DNA from: Flavobacterium sp. YO12
Lineage (GTDB): Bacteria > Bacteroidota > Bacteroidia > Flavobacteriales > Flavobacteriaceae
Direction of reading: 5' to 3'
Length of the DNA stretch: 64,000 bases
NCBI RefSeq assembly: GCF_004119495.1
Contig: NZ_NRQU01000004.1
Coordinates: 62,001 to 126,000, forward strand
Positions within the stretch are counted from its first letter, which is position 1. Each line of letters opens with the position of its first letter. Both the position numbers and the translations under genes were made by a program. Below the pieces are notes generated by a model. The model ran no database searches. It worked only from the letters and a program-made list of their open reading frames with translations, and was not told the DNA's origin. This document shows, one piece after another, positions 35,597 through 43,698 of this stretch.

Positions 35597-36265
35597 ATGT
35601 TTAAAAAAGTGATTATAGCCGAGGATTTTGAAGAATTCAATTTAGCCGTAAAACAAACTTTGAGTGATTTCAATATTGTCAATTTTCAGCATGCAAAATA
35701 TTGTGATGATGCCTTTCTTAAAATAAGAAAAGCGATTCAGGATGGTGAACCATACGACTTATTAATTAGTGATCTTTCTTTCAAAAAAGACCATCGTGAA
35801 GTAAAAATTACCTGCGGTGATGAACTTGTAGAGAAAGTTCGTGAACTTCAACCCGATATTAAAATAATAGCCTATTCTGTCGAAGATAAAAGCTTCCGTA
35901 TTAAATCACTTTTTGATAATGCCGAAATTGACGGTTTTGTTTTAAAAGGCAGAAACAGTATTGAAGATTTAAAAAAAGCAATTCATATTATTTCAACATC
36001 AGATCAAAAATTTATTTCTCCCGAAGTAGCTTCCGTTTTACAGGAAAAAAACAATTTTGAAATTGACGATGTCGATATTAAAATTCTTAAACATTTATCT
36101 GACGGAACTTCGCAAGACGAAATAATAGAAATTTTTAAAACCTCAGATATCAAACCCAACAGCAAAAGTGCTGTAGAAAAAAGATTATCTAAACTTAAAG
36201 ACTTTTTCAAAGCGAATAATACTGTGCATTTAGTTTCTATTACAAAAGATATGGGAATTATTTAA
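35597..36265 (+). CDS. DNA-binding response regulator
   Basis: A 222-aa two-component regulator. The receiver domain carries acidic residues E9/D10 (VIIAEDFEEF), phospho-acceptor D59 (LLISDLSF), the Ser in IIAYSVED and Lys in GFVLKGRN. The C-terminal part (from about 150, DDVDIKILKHLSDGTSQDEII ... SKSAVEKRLSKLKDFF) is a LuxR-like helix-turn-helix in diverged form. It is 6 bases after the kinase. The second kinase at 41908 has no regulator of its own, so this one may serve both. Confidence 0.9.
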   Translation: MFKKVIIAEDFEEFNLAVKQTLSDFNIVNFQHAKYCDDAFLKIRKAIQDGEPYDLLISDLSFKKDHREVKITCGDELVEKVRELQPDIKIIAYSVEDKSFRIKSLFDNAEIDGFVLKGRNSIEDLKKAIHIISTSDQKFISPEVASVLQEKNNFEIDDVDIKILKHLSDGTSQDEIIEIFKTSDIKPNSKSAVEKRLSKLKDFFKANNTVHLVSITKDMGII

Positions 36266-36287
36266 TTCCTGATAATTATACTTTTTC

Positions 36288-36311
36288 AAGCTCCATCTGG
36301 GGCTTTTTTTA
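36288..36311 (+). terminator. Terminator of module 1
   Basis: AAGCTCCA and TGGGGCTT form an 8-bp stem with one G-T pair, followed by TTTTT. Confidence 0.75.
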
Positions 36312-36405
36312 TTTCTAACTTTTAAATTTTAGAGATTACGGATTTCCATAATATACTGTTTTTGATTGGTCATACTTTTGAAATATTAATTTAAACTATA
36401 AACCA

Positions 36406-37461
36406 ATGGAAATCAATATTCAACTAAAATCGTTAGCCGATAAAATAAATCAGCTGAAAAGTAAAATTGAAACAGAAGAATCTACAAAACACGCTTTCGT
36501 ACTGCCATTTATACATATTTTGGGTTATGATGCTTTTAATCCGCTCGAAGTAGTTCCTGAATTTACAGCAGATCTTGGTTTAAAAAAAGGAGAAAAAGTA
36601 GATTATGCTATTTTTCAAAATGGAGAACCAATTATAATTGTAGAATGCAAAAGCTGGAAAGAGAAACTGACTGTTCATAATTCGCAGTTATTTCGCTATT
36701 TCCATGTTACCAAAACTCGATTTGCACTTTTGACAAACGGAATCAATTATCAATTTTTTACTGACTTGGATGATCAAAACAAAATGGACGAAAAGCCCTT
36801 TCTTGAATTTGATATTTGCAATCTAAAAGAAAATACGATAAACGAAATTGCCAAATTTCATAAAGCCAATTTTGATGTAAATAATATCGTAAATAACGCC
36901 AGTTCACTTAAATACATCAAAGAAATTAAAAAACTGATAAATACTGAATTAGAAAGTCCTTCAAACGATTTTACAAAATTATTTGCCAGTAAAATATATA
37001 CCGGAAGATTAACCGAAAAAGTAGTGGATGAATTTAAAGATTTAGTCCAAAAATCGGTAAGTCAATTTATTAATGATAAAATTAATGATCGACTTAATGC
37101 GGCACTTACAAAGGAAACCATTAAACAACAAGATGAAGAAACTACAATTGTTGAAGACGACACAAAAATCAATACGACCGACGAAGAAATTGAAGCTTAT
37201 CGTATAGTTGTTGCGATTTTACGTCGAAAATTACCAACAAATAGAATTGTATACCGCGATACGCAATCTTATTTTGGAATTTTATTAGATGATAATAATA
37301 GAAAACCTCTTTCTCGTCTTCATTTAAATGGAAGTAAAAAATACATCAGTCTATTTAATGAAAATAAAAACGAAGCTAAAATTGCCATTTCATCTATTGA
37401 CGAAATTTATCAATATGAAAAAGAATTACTTGAAACTGTTGCTCTTTACGAAACGGAATAA
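36406..37461 (+). CDS. Standalone HsdR-N-like PD-(D/E)XK nuclease-fold protein
   Basis: A 351-aa protein whose first half resembles the type I restriction enzyme HsdR N-terminal nuclease domain: D66 in VDYAIFQNG, then E80-x-K82 in IIIVECKSWKEKL, a complete PD-(D/E)XK core. The rest has no helicase or motor motifs. A helical linker leads to a conserved-looking C-terminal domain (DEEIEAYRIVVAILRRKLPTNRIVYRDTQSYFGILLDDNNRKPLSRLHL). No methyltransferase or specificity gene is nearby, so it is not a classical restriction system. Possible roles are DNA repair, defence or a mere DNA-binding remnant. Confidence 0.8.
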   Translation: MEINIQLKSLADKINQLKSKIETEESTKHAFVLPFIHILGYDAFNPLEVVPEFTADLGLKKGEKVDYAIFQNGEPIIIVECKSWKEKLTVHNSQLFRYFHVTKTRFALLTNGINYQFFTDLDDQNKMDEKPFLEFDICNLKENTINEIAKFHKANFDVNNIVNNASSLKYIKEIKKLINTELESPSNDFTKLFASKIYTGRLTEKVVDEFKDLVQKSVSQFINDKINDRLNAALTKETIKQQDEETTIVEDDTKINTTDEEIEAYRIVVAILRRKLPTNRIVYRDTQSYFGILLDDNNRKPLSRLHLNGSKKYISLFNENKNEAKIAISSIDEIYQYEKELLETVALYETE

Positions 37462-37541
37462 AAACACGTGTAAATACTCATTTCAAAAAACTTAATTCTA
37501 ATTAGATTTATTGCAACTAAAAAATCTGTAAACTTAAAACT

Positions 37542-37907
37542 ATGAAAACAAAAAATTATGTAATTATTGGCTTTTGCTTATTTGTATTAATTACTGCACT
37601 GACAAATCCTGGAACCGAAAAACATAAAGAGGAAGTAAAATTGAAAATGAATGCTTTTCTAGAAAAAGAAATGAATAAAGAAAATACAGATCAAAATGAC
37701 AAATGGTCAAAAGCTGGAGCAGTAATGGGAAACACTCTTGCCAAATCAATGATAAATATGATGGTAGATAATATCGTTTCTTCCTCAAATTACATTCTTT
37801 TTTCAACCACTAATGCCACTATTGATGGCGAAACAAAAACAATTGGTTTTGGATTGTTAGGAAACGTTTTTTTATCCAATAAAATTGACGAATCTCTAAA
37901 ACAATAA
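37542..37907 (+). CDS. Small membrane-anchored DUF4359-like protein
   Basis: A 121-aa protein with one N-terminal hydrophobic segment (YVIIGFCLFVLITALTNPGTE) and a hydrophilic remainder that includes NYILFSTTNATIDGETKTIGFGLLGNVFL. The TALTNP motif after the helix and the end IGFGLLGNVF resemble DUF4359 proteins of unknown function. It lies 80 bases after the nuclease-like gene and 42 before the next lipoprotein. Confidence 0.65.
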   Translation: MKTKNYVIIGFCLFVLITALTNPGTEKHKEEVKLKMNAFLEKEMNKENTDQNDKWSKAGAVMGNTLAKSMINMMVDNIVSSSNYILFSTTNATIDGETKTIGFGLLGNVFLSNKIDESLKQ

Positions 37908-37949
37908 AAAACAGCAGACTTTTAGTCTTAAACATACATCACAAAGCCT

Positions 37950-38366
37950 ATGTTCAAAAACTACTTAAGTTTATTTTCTCTTTTCGCTATTATTCTATTT
38001 TCCTGCAAAAAAGCTTCAGCTCCGCCTCCGCCGCAAATAAATTCATTTTATAAAACGGTAATTACAGCAGATGACCGTAAAACAATTACACCTGAAGAAG
38101 CAAAAACCTATCACGTCGACGATGTTTATCAATATAAATACAGAACAGGAAATCCTGGTCATTATGAATACAATTATGATGTAAAAGGCATCGATACAAA
38201 AGGTGATTCTGTTTTTGGGAATATTAATACTGAGGGTAAATATGGCGCAGGAATTTTAATGCTCGATACCATTCCTAATATTGAAATTAACACCGAATGG
38301 GTTTCACACGGAAAACTAAAAGCATGCGACAAAAAAGGAAACGAATATTTATTAATTGTTAAATAA
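37950..38366 (+). CDS. Unrecognised small lipoprotein
   Basis: A 138-aa lipoprotein with lipobox IILFSCKKASAPPPPQ; a short proline stretch then links to a single beta-rich domain (YHVDDVYQYKYRTGNPGHYEYNYDVKGIDTKGDSVFGNI ... CDKKGNEYLLIVK). I do not recognise a family. It lies 7 bases before the cysteine-rich small protein gene, so the two are probably cotranscribed. Confidence 0.7.
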   Translation: MFKNYLSLFSLFAIILFSCKKASAPPPPQINSFYKTVITADDRKTITPEEAKTYHVDDVYQYKYRTGNPGHYEYNYDVKGIDTKGDSVFGNINTEGKYGAGILMLDTIPNIEINTEWVSHGKLKACDKKGNEYLLIVK

Positions 38367-38373
38367 AAAACTG

Positions 38374-38583
38374 ATGAAATACGCTTTATTGTTTTTACTT
38401 ATTTTCTCAACCTCTTTTCGACCAGTAGAAAGCAATGTTTTTATTTGTGGTTCTACTGGAGCTAAAAAATATCATTATAAAGAAACCTGCCGCGGCTTAT
38501 CGGCATGCCGTCATGAAGTAACAAAAACAACACTTAAACAAGCTCAAGGATACGGCCTTACACTTTGCGGATGGGAAGATTAA
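38374..38583 (+). CDS. Small secreted cysteine-rich protein
   Basis: The start at 38374 gives 69 aa with a clean signal peptide (MKYALLFLLIFSTSFRPVES); a frame start 18 bases earlier overlaps the previous gene and adds nothing. The mature 49 residues contain four cysteines in the pattern VFICGSTGAKKYH, ETCRGLSACRHEV, TLCGWED. The spacing with histidines (KYHYKETC, ACRHE) suggests metal binding or two disulfides. Similar small proteins occur in other Bacteroidota without a known function. The stop lies inside the terminator hairpin. Confidence 0.72.
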   Translation: MKYALLFLLIFSTSFRPVESNVFICGSTGAKKYHYKETCRGLSACRHEVTKTTLKQAQGYGLTLCGWED

Positions 38584-38600
38584 AAAATCTTCCCATTTTT
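38573..38600 (+). terminator. Terminator overlapping the stop of the cysteine-rich gene
   Basis: GGGAAGAT and ATCTTCCC pair across six bases, followed by ATTTTTATTT. Confidence 0.8.
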
Positions 38601-38791
38601 ATTTAATCATTTGATAATAATCACTTTACAATAAATTCACATTAGTTTTATTAATTTGATTAAAACTAAATATCATGAAATTCTTTAATATAAATTTTCT
38701 AGTTTCATTCAAAGAATGGCTTTTTTTAAGAGCAATGCAGTCCTCTTTCCTTCATTAATAAATAAACTTTAATAAAGGAAAATCCGATTGA

Positions 38792-40144
38792 ATGAATAAA
38801 GTTGAAAACTCATTTCTAAACAAAAACCAATTTGGTGAAGATTTCTTGTGGGGTGTTTCTACCGCCGCTTTCCAAATTGAAGGCGCACACGATGCCGATG
38901 GTAAAGGTTCTTCTATCTGGGACGTTTTTACTTCTCAAAAAGGAAAAATAAAAAACGATCATCATGCCATAACCGCCTGCGATTTCTATAATTCGTATCA
39001 AACGGATATTGATTTAATTCGCGAATTAAACATTCCTAATTTTAGGTTTTCTATTTCTTGGCCCAGAATCATGCCCACGGGTGTGCATCCTGTAAATCAA
39101 GCTGGAATCGATTATTACAATAAAATTATAGATTCGCTTCTTGAATCTGGAATCGAACCTTGGATTACGCTTTATCACTGGGATTTACCACATGCTTTAG
39201 AAATAAAGGGAGGTTGGACGAACCGAGAATCTGTTACTTGGTTTTCGGATTATGCGGCTGTTTGCGCTCATTATTTTGGAGATCGGGTAAAAAACTGGAT
39301 GGTTATCAACGAACCTTCAGTATTTACTGGAGCTGGATATTTTTTAGGCATTCACGCACCCGGAAAAAAAGGAATTTCCAATTACCTAAAAGCCATGCAT
39401 CACGTAACACTAGCAACCGCTAAAGGTGCTAAAGTATTACGAAATGCAATTCCTGACGCTAATATTGGAACTACTTTTTCTTGCACACATATAGAACCTG
39501 CAACACAAAATGCTAAAGATATTGAAGCGGCAAAACGTGTAGATACTTTACTGAACAGAACTTTTATAGAGCCTATTTTAGGACTTGGTTACCCGCAGAA
39601 AGATCTTCCAGTGCTTAAAAAACTTAATAATTATATTCTGGAAGATGATTTAAACAATCTCGATTTTCATTTTGATTTTATTGGTCTTCAATGTTACACG
39701 CGCGAAGTTGTAAAATCGTCTTTATTGATTCCTTACATTGGTGCAGAATTAGTAAGCGCTGACAAACGAAATGTTATTTCAACCGAAATGGGTTGGGAAG
39801 TATACCCGCCTGCATTGTATCATGTTCTAAAAAAATTCAATGAATACAAAGGCATCAAAAAAATAATTATTACCGAAAATGGCGCTGCTTTTGCCGATAC
39901 GGTAACCAACGGAAAAATTTTTGATATTAAGAGAACGCATTATATTCAGGATCATTTAGAACAAATCTTAAAAGCAAAAGAGGAAGGTTTAAATGTAGAA
40001 GGCTACTTTGTTTGGAGTTTAACCGATAACTTCGAATGGGCTGAAGGTTACAATGCCCGCTTCGGATTAATTCATGTGGATTTTAATACTCAGAAACGAA
40101 CCATTAAAAACTCAGGTTTATGGTTTAAAGATTTTTTATCGTAA
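38792..40144 (+). CDS. Glycoside hydrolase family 1 beta-glucosidase
   Basis: A 450-aa cytoplasmic enzyme (no signal peptide) that cleaves beta-glucosides such as cellobiose. Family hallmarks: N-terminal FLWGVSTAAFQIEGA, SISWPRI, acid/base E174 in VINEPSVF, nucleophile E362 in IITENGAAF, and substrate-site VWSLTDNFEWAEGY near the C-terminus. Length is normal for GH1. It is a single gene closed by a terminator; no transporter or regulator lies next to it. Confidence 0.95.
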   Translation: MNKVENSFLNKNQFGEDFLWGVSTAAFQIEGAHDADGKGSSIWDVFTSQKGKIKNDHHAITACDFYNSYQTDIDLIRELNIPNFRFSISWPRIMPTGVHPVNQAGIDYYNKIIDSLLESGIEPWITLYHWDLPHALEIKGGWTNRESVTWFSDYAAVCAHYFGDRVKNWMVINEPSVFTGAGYFLGIHAPGKKGISNYLKAMHHVTLATAKGAKVLRNAIPDANIGTTFSCTHIEPATQNAKDIEAAKRVDTLLNRTFIEPILGLGYPQKDLPVLKKLNNYILEDDLNNLDFHFDFIGLQCYTREVVKSSLLIPYIGAELVSADKRNVISTEMGWEVYPPALYHVLKKFNEYKGIKKIIITENGAAFADTVTNGKIFDIKRTHYIQDHLEQILKAKEEGLNVEGYFVWSLTDNFEWAEGYNARFGLIHVDFNTQKRTIKNSGLWFKDFLS

Positions 40145-40161
40145 ACCTCATATTAGAAAAT

Positions 40162-40198
40162 AAAAAGGCTTTCGCAATTTAATTACGAAAGCCTTTTT
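40162..40198. terminator. Bidirectional terminator between GH1 and the small lipoprotein gene
   Basis: AAAAAGGCTTTCG and CGAAAGCCTTTTT form a 13-bp stem between converging genes. Confidence 0.85.
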
Positions 40199-40230
40199 CT
40201 ATTTTAAATAAATTCAACGATTTATCTAAT

Positions 40231-40587
40231 CTAAAAGTTGTATTGCCTTTTTAAGATTCCAACATGAAGCTTACCATCCTTTTTTAAATGCGATACTACG
40301 CGAATATACTGCTCTTCGGGATATTTTATATCATAACTAAAAGTTGTATCTCTTGCTTTAATCTGAAGCAGATGTTTCCCTTCTTCAGATATTAGCAGTT
40401 CTACCGTTTCATAACCCGGAATTCCGCTTGCTGCTTTTAAGTTAATTTCTTGAACTTTCTCTTTATCCAAAAGTATTTCCAGCTTTACGTTATCAAGTTT
40501 ACTATTTGTAGGCTGTTCGAACGAAACAACATATTTTTTACAACCAAACGTGCATAACACAATTAATACTACTAGAAGTTTTTTCAT
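40231..40587 (-). CDS. Unrecognised small lipoprotein
   Basis: A 118-aa lipoprotein with lipobox VLCTFGCKKYVVSFEQP. The mature part is a small beta-sandwich-like domain (LEILLDKEKVQEINLKAASG, EEGKHLLQIKARDTTFSYDIKYPEEQYIRVVSHLK). No family recognised. Transcribed alone toward the GH1 gene. Confidence 0.7.
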   Translation of the reverse strand: MKKLLVVLIVLCTFGCKKYVVSFEQPTNSKLDNVKLEILLDKEKVQEINLKAASGIPGYETVELLISEEGKHLLQIKARDTTFSYDIKYPEEQYIRVVSHLKKDGKLHVGILKRQYNF

Positions 40588-40838
40588 AAAAGATGTTTTT
40601 AAATTGAGAGAGACAAGAAACTAAGATCTCGATTATTATTTTATAAATATAAATAATTTTATGACAATCAATCCGTCCTAAAAACGAGTTTTACTGCTTT
40701 GAAAAATAAAATGGTTAAAAGGGAAAAATCCAGAAAATTTATCGCTGAAAAAGCAAAAAAAATCACTTATTTTACTGGTTTTTATTAGGTTTACTGATTA
40801 TTTTTTCTTATCTTTATAGTATAAATAACAGATAATAT

Positions 40839-41018
40839 ATGCCAAAAAACAAACCATTTACACGCCTTATTTTCCCTTTAAAAAATTACACTTTTACACA
40901 TTTTACTCTTCAAAATGCTTTTCGATTTCCTTTAGAAAATATGCTGCCTAATCTTTCTCCTGCACAAAGTTCAAACTTGCAGAAAATAGCTGAGCGATTG
41001 CTCCCTTTTCAACCTTAA
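40839..41018 (+). CDS. Possible 59-aa small protein
   Basis: An ATG frame reading MPKNKPFTRLIFPLKNYTF to LLPFQP. It lies in a 1-kb gap otherwise without genes, and TATCTTTA 26 bases upstream weakly resembles a -7 box. No signal peptide, motif or paralogue supports it. The surrounding 40588-41340 is AT-rich and shows nothing else. Confidence 0.25.
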   Translation: MPKNKPFTRLIFPLKNYTFTHFTLQNAFRFPLENMLPNLSPAQSSNLQKIAERLLPFQP

Positions 41019-41340
41019 TTTTTTTTCTCGGATATATTTTCTGATTCATTTTTCTAGAAAATATAAACGTACAATTTAGAAAAGATTTCCCTTTTGGGAA
41101 TGTTCTTTCGACGCCTCATTTTTATTATTCACCAAAATATTTTTTTATATGCCATTATTTTTGACTTCTACAAGTAAACTCTTATCCTCATTTTCAATTT
41201 TTGCTTCAACTCTATATTATTTCTGCATTTTTTAATCGTTCGAAACCAACTTTTATCGGACTTTTTGCATCTATAATATTATAGATTTATTTGAACTTAA
41301 ATACCATTTAATAATTTAAACTAGACTTTGCAAACTTTTT

Positions 41341-41391
41341 TTCTGGGAATTCTCGGGAATCTCAGGAATACGCGGGAATTCTGGGAATCCC
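41341..41391. repeat. Short direct repeats of about 10 bp upstream of module 2
   Basis: GGGAATTCTC, GGGAATCTCA, GGAATACGC, GGGAATTCT and GGGAATCCC follow each other at about 10-base intervals. It is the counterpart of the run at 33305-33366. Confidence 0.6.
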
Positions 41392-41418
41392 TTGCCAGTA
41401 AAGGCTTCAAAGCGCCTT

Positions 41419-41425
41419 TACTTTG
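41419..41425 (+). promoter_or_regulatory. Putative -7 box of module 2
   Basis: CCTTTACTTTGC is shared exactly in core with module 1 (33412-33418) at a similar distance from the conserved leader. Confidence 0.45.
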
Positions 41426-41503
41426 CACCAAGAAATTAGTTCAAGTTTTGTCTGCAGACTAAAACAATATTAAAAACTAGTTCTAATTACAGCGTGAAAA
41501 ACT

Positions 41504-41648
41504 GTAAGACCAAGTTTATTCGGGAAGTATAAACAACGTCTTACTGTTCTCCACACTTTACTTCCCAAAACCTATATGGTACTGCCTTAAAAAATTCTGG
41601 ATCAACTCTAGACGGCCATACCTATGTCTAATTTCTAAAAATAAATCA
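41504..41648 (+). promoter_or_regulatory. Conserved structured leader of module 2
   Basis: Homologous to 33500-33640. GGGAAGT (41522-41528) and ACTTCCC (41560-41566) can pair at the same 38-base offset as in module 1. The mini-frames ATG GTA CTG CCT TAA (41576) and ATG TCT AAT TTC TAA (41624) sit at the same relative positions, with differences from module 1 that leave the encoded residues unchanged. Confidence 0.6.
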
Positions 41649-41650
41649 AA

Positions 41651-41851
41651 ATGAAAAAACTTATACTATTTATCGCTTTCGCGTTATTATTCACGATATT
41701 TTCTTGTACTCCAGACGAGTACGAAACGCAGCCAACTAAAAAAACAGAAAAAAAAGATGGTTTTGCTGCAGGACCTGGTGAAGATCTTCCTCCTGATGAC
41801 GCTGATGGTCCTGGAGATACTAACACCACTCCACCACCACCAAAACCATAA
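41651..41851 (+). CDS. Small acidic/proline-rich lipoprotein, module 2
   Basis: A 66-aa lipoprotein (MKKLILFIAFALLFTIFSC, cysteine 19) with a short disordered mature part: TPDEYETQPTKKTEKKDG, then GPGEDLPPDDADGPGD and a poly-proline end. It is the paralogue of 33644-33841, sharing the DE(F/Y)ET start and GPGD. It lies 56 bases before a TPR kinase. Function unknown; a surface or periplasmic signal for the kinase is one idea. Confidence 0.82.
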   Translation: MKKLILFIAFALLFTIFSCTPDEYETQPTKKTEKKDGFAAGPGEDLPPDDADGPGDTNTTPPPPKP

Positions 41852-41889
41852 TAAAAATATATTTTTAGTATCTAATTAATTACTATTTT

Positions 41890-41929
41890 CGGGGAAAGTA
41901 AACTTATATGTTGCGGTCCCCGTTTTTTT
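41890..41929 (+). terminator. Attenuator-like hairpin holding the kinase start codon (module 2)
   Basis: CGGGGA (41890-41895) pairs with TCCCCG (41917-41922), followed by seven T's. The kinase ATG (41908) lies in the loop, and the arm plus T run encode Ser-Pro-Phe-Phe. It matches 33879-33919 in design. Confidence 0.75.
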
Positions 41930-43617
41930 ATTTTATTATACTTCTTTTTCTTTTTTCCTGTGAAGAAAAAAAGACCATTACTACCAATACCGACTCTATA
42001 CGAAAAGAGGCGCTGACTTTAAGAAATCAAGGCATTAAAAATTACGAAAAACAGAACTTTAATACTTCTTTTTATGAGTTTAATAAATCCAAACAACTTT
42101 ATGAAACTTTAAAAGACAGTGCTAATATTGGGTATGTACTTATTCAAATGGCATTCATTCAGCAGGTCAATGGTGATTATTATGGCAGCAAGGAAACTGT
42201 AACCGAAGCGTTAACTTATGTTAAAAAAAAGAGCATTTATACCGCGATTATAAACAATACGTTAGGCATTGCTGACAAGGAACTTTCTCTTTATAATGAT
42301 GCTATTCATTACTATCAAGAAGCTACAAAAGATTATAAAGATCCTGTTGAAAAACAAATCCCTTTAAGTAATATTGCGGCTCTTTATATCCAACAAAAAA
42401 AATATGACGATGCAATCATTATTTTAGAATCTCTTTTAAACAAGAAAACATTAAAAGAAAAAACTCCTGAAATAAGCAAATCTTCATTTCAAGATAATTT
42501 AGGTTATGCCTATTTTAAAAAAGGAATGGATGAAAAAGGATTCCAGTTAATGAATGAAGCTCTTCAAATAAGAAACGAAATCAAGAATACATATGGAAGT
42601 ATAGAAAGTTACCTGCACCTTGCCGATTATTATGCTAAAAAAGACACTCAAAAATCAAATAAAAATGCTTTAGCTGCTTATAATACAGCCACAAAATTAA
42701 ATAGTGTCGATGAAAGATTAGAAGCACTACAAATTCTAATTTCTAATAATCACGGTGCTCAAAACAGCAAATATGTGCAAAAGTACTTTTCATTAAACGA
42801 CAGTATTATTAAAGTCCGGAATAACTTTAAAAACAAGTTTGCAAAAATTAAATACGATGCCAAAAAGGAAAAAGATGAAAACGCAACGCTTCGTTTAGAA
42901 AAAGCAGAAAACCAATTAGCGCTGCAAAAAGCAAAATATCTAAGAATTGGATTTGTAATACTTTTTATTTTTCTAGTTCTACTAATAGCCATCTTAATAC
43001 GCTATTATAAAAATAAAAATAAAGCGATAGAATTTAAGACTTCCTATAATACCGAAACCCGAATTGCTAAAAAAATCCACGATGAATTAGCAAACGATGT
43101 ATTTCATGTGATTGCTTTTGCGGAATCTCAACCTTTATCTGCCGAAAGCACCAAAGAAAATCTGCTTCAAAAATTAGATGATATTTACGGTCGTGTGAGA
43201 GGAATTTCTAAAGAAAATAATCGAATTGATACTGGAACCAATTTTACCAACAGCATAAAAGAAATGCTTTCGATGTATAATACCAACTCCATAAATATCA
43301 TTGCGTCTAACTTAGAAAATATAAACTGGGAAAGTATTGATGATGTAAAAAAGATCGCCATCAGCCGAGTTCTACAGGAATTAATGGTGAATATGAAAAA
43401 ACACAGCAACGCAAGTCTGGTGGTAATAAAATTTGAAAATGATCCAAAATCAATTCTAATAAATTATACAGACAATGGTAAAGGCTGTGAAAAAACAAAG
43501 ATTTCTAAAAACGGTCTCCAAAACGTTGAAAGCCGTATACTAGCTGTTAAAGGAACTATTAATTTTGAAACGGAGCCTGACAAAGGATTTAAAGTCAAAA
43601 TATCGATACCTAAATAA
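41908..43617 (+). CDS. TPR-containing sensor histidine kinase, module 2 (orphan)
   Basis: A 569-aa paralogue of the kinase at 33896: lipobox FLFSC (cysteine 18), periplasmic TPR region, transmembrane helix at about 345-365, then H391 in RIAKKIHDELANDVF, N-box LQELMVNMKKHSNAS, DNGKG and GLQNVESR. Long stretches are identical to the first copy (IIKVRNNFKNKFAKIKYD). No response regulator follows; a terminator lies 14 bases after the stop. It may signal through the regulator at 35597-36265 or elsewhere. Confidence 0.92.
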   Translation: MLRSPFFYFIILLFLFSCEEKKTITTNTDSIRKEALTLRNQGIKNYEKQNFNTSFYEFNKSKQLYETLKDSANIGYVLIQMAFIQQVNGDYYGSKETVTEALTYVKKKSIYTAIINNTLGIADKELSLYNDAIHYYQEATKDYKDPVEKQIPLSNIAALYIQQKKYDDAIIILESLLNKKTLKEKTPEISKSSFQDNLGYAYFKKGMDEKGFQLMNEALQIRNEIKNTYGSIESYLHLADYYAKKDTQKSNKNALAAYNTATKLNSVDERLEALQILISNNHGAQNSKYVQKYFSLNDSIIKVRNNFKNKFAKIKYDAKKEKDENATLRLEKAENQLALQKAKYLRIGFVILFIFLVLLIAILIRYYKNKNKAIEFKTSYNTETRIAKKIHDELANDVFHVIAFAESQPLSAESTKENLLQKLDDIYGRVRGISKENNRIDTGTNFTNSIKEMLSMYNTNSINIIASNLENINWESIDDVKKIAISRVLQELMVNMKKHSNASLVVIKFENDPKSILINYTDNGKGCEKTKISKNGLQNVESRILAVKGTINFETEPDKGFKVKISIPK

Positions 43618-43630
43618 AAACAATTTTATA

Positions 43631-43664
43631 AAAAGCCTTTCAGAATTTATTCCGAAAGGCTTTT
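43631..43664. terminator. Terminator between module 2 and the nucleotidase gene
   Basis: AAAAGCCTTTC and GAAAGGCTTTT form an 11-bp stem. The same arms recur at 45072-45107 and 51526-51561. Confidence 0.85.
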
Positions 43665-43698
43665 ATCTTCAAAAAACAACTATTATAACCTTTTAAGC

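Noticed and set aside
36406..37461. Type I restriction-modification system
   Set aside because: Only an HsdR-N-like domain is present; no helicase, methylase or specificity gene is within the window.
38686..38760. Short ATG frame before the GH1 gene
   Set aside because: Fewer than 30 residues, no recognisable features, and it lies in the probable promoter region.
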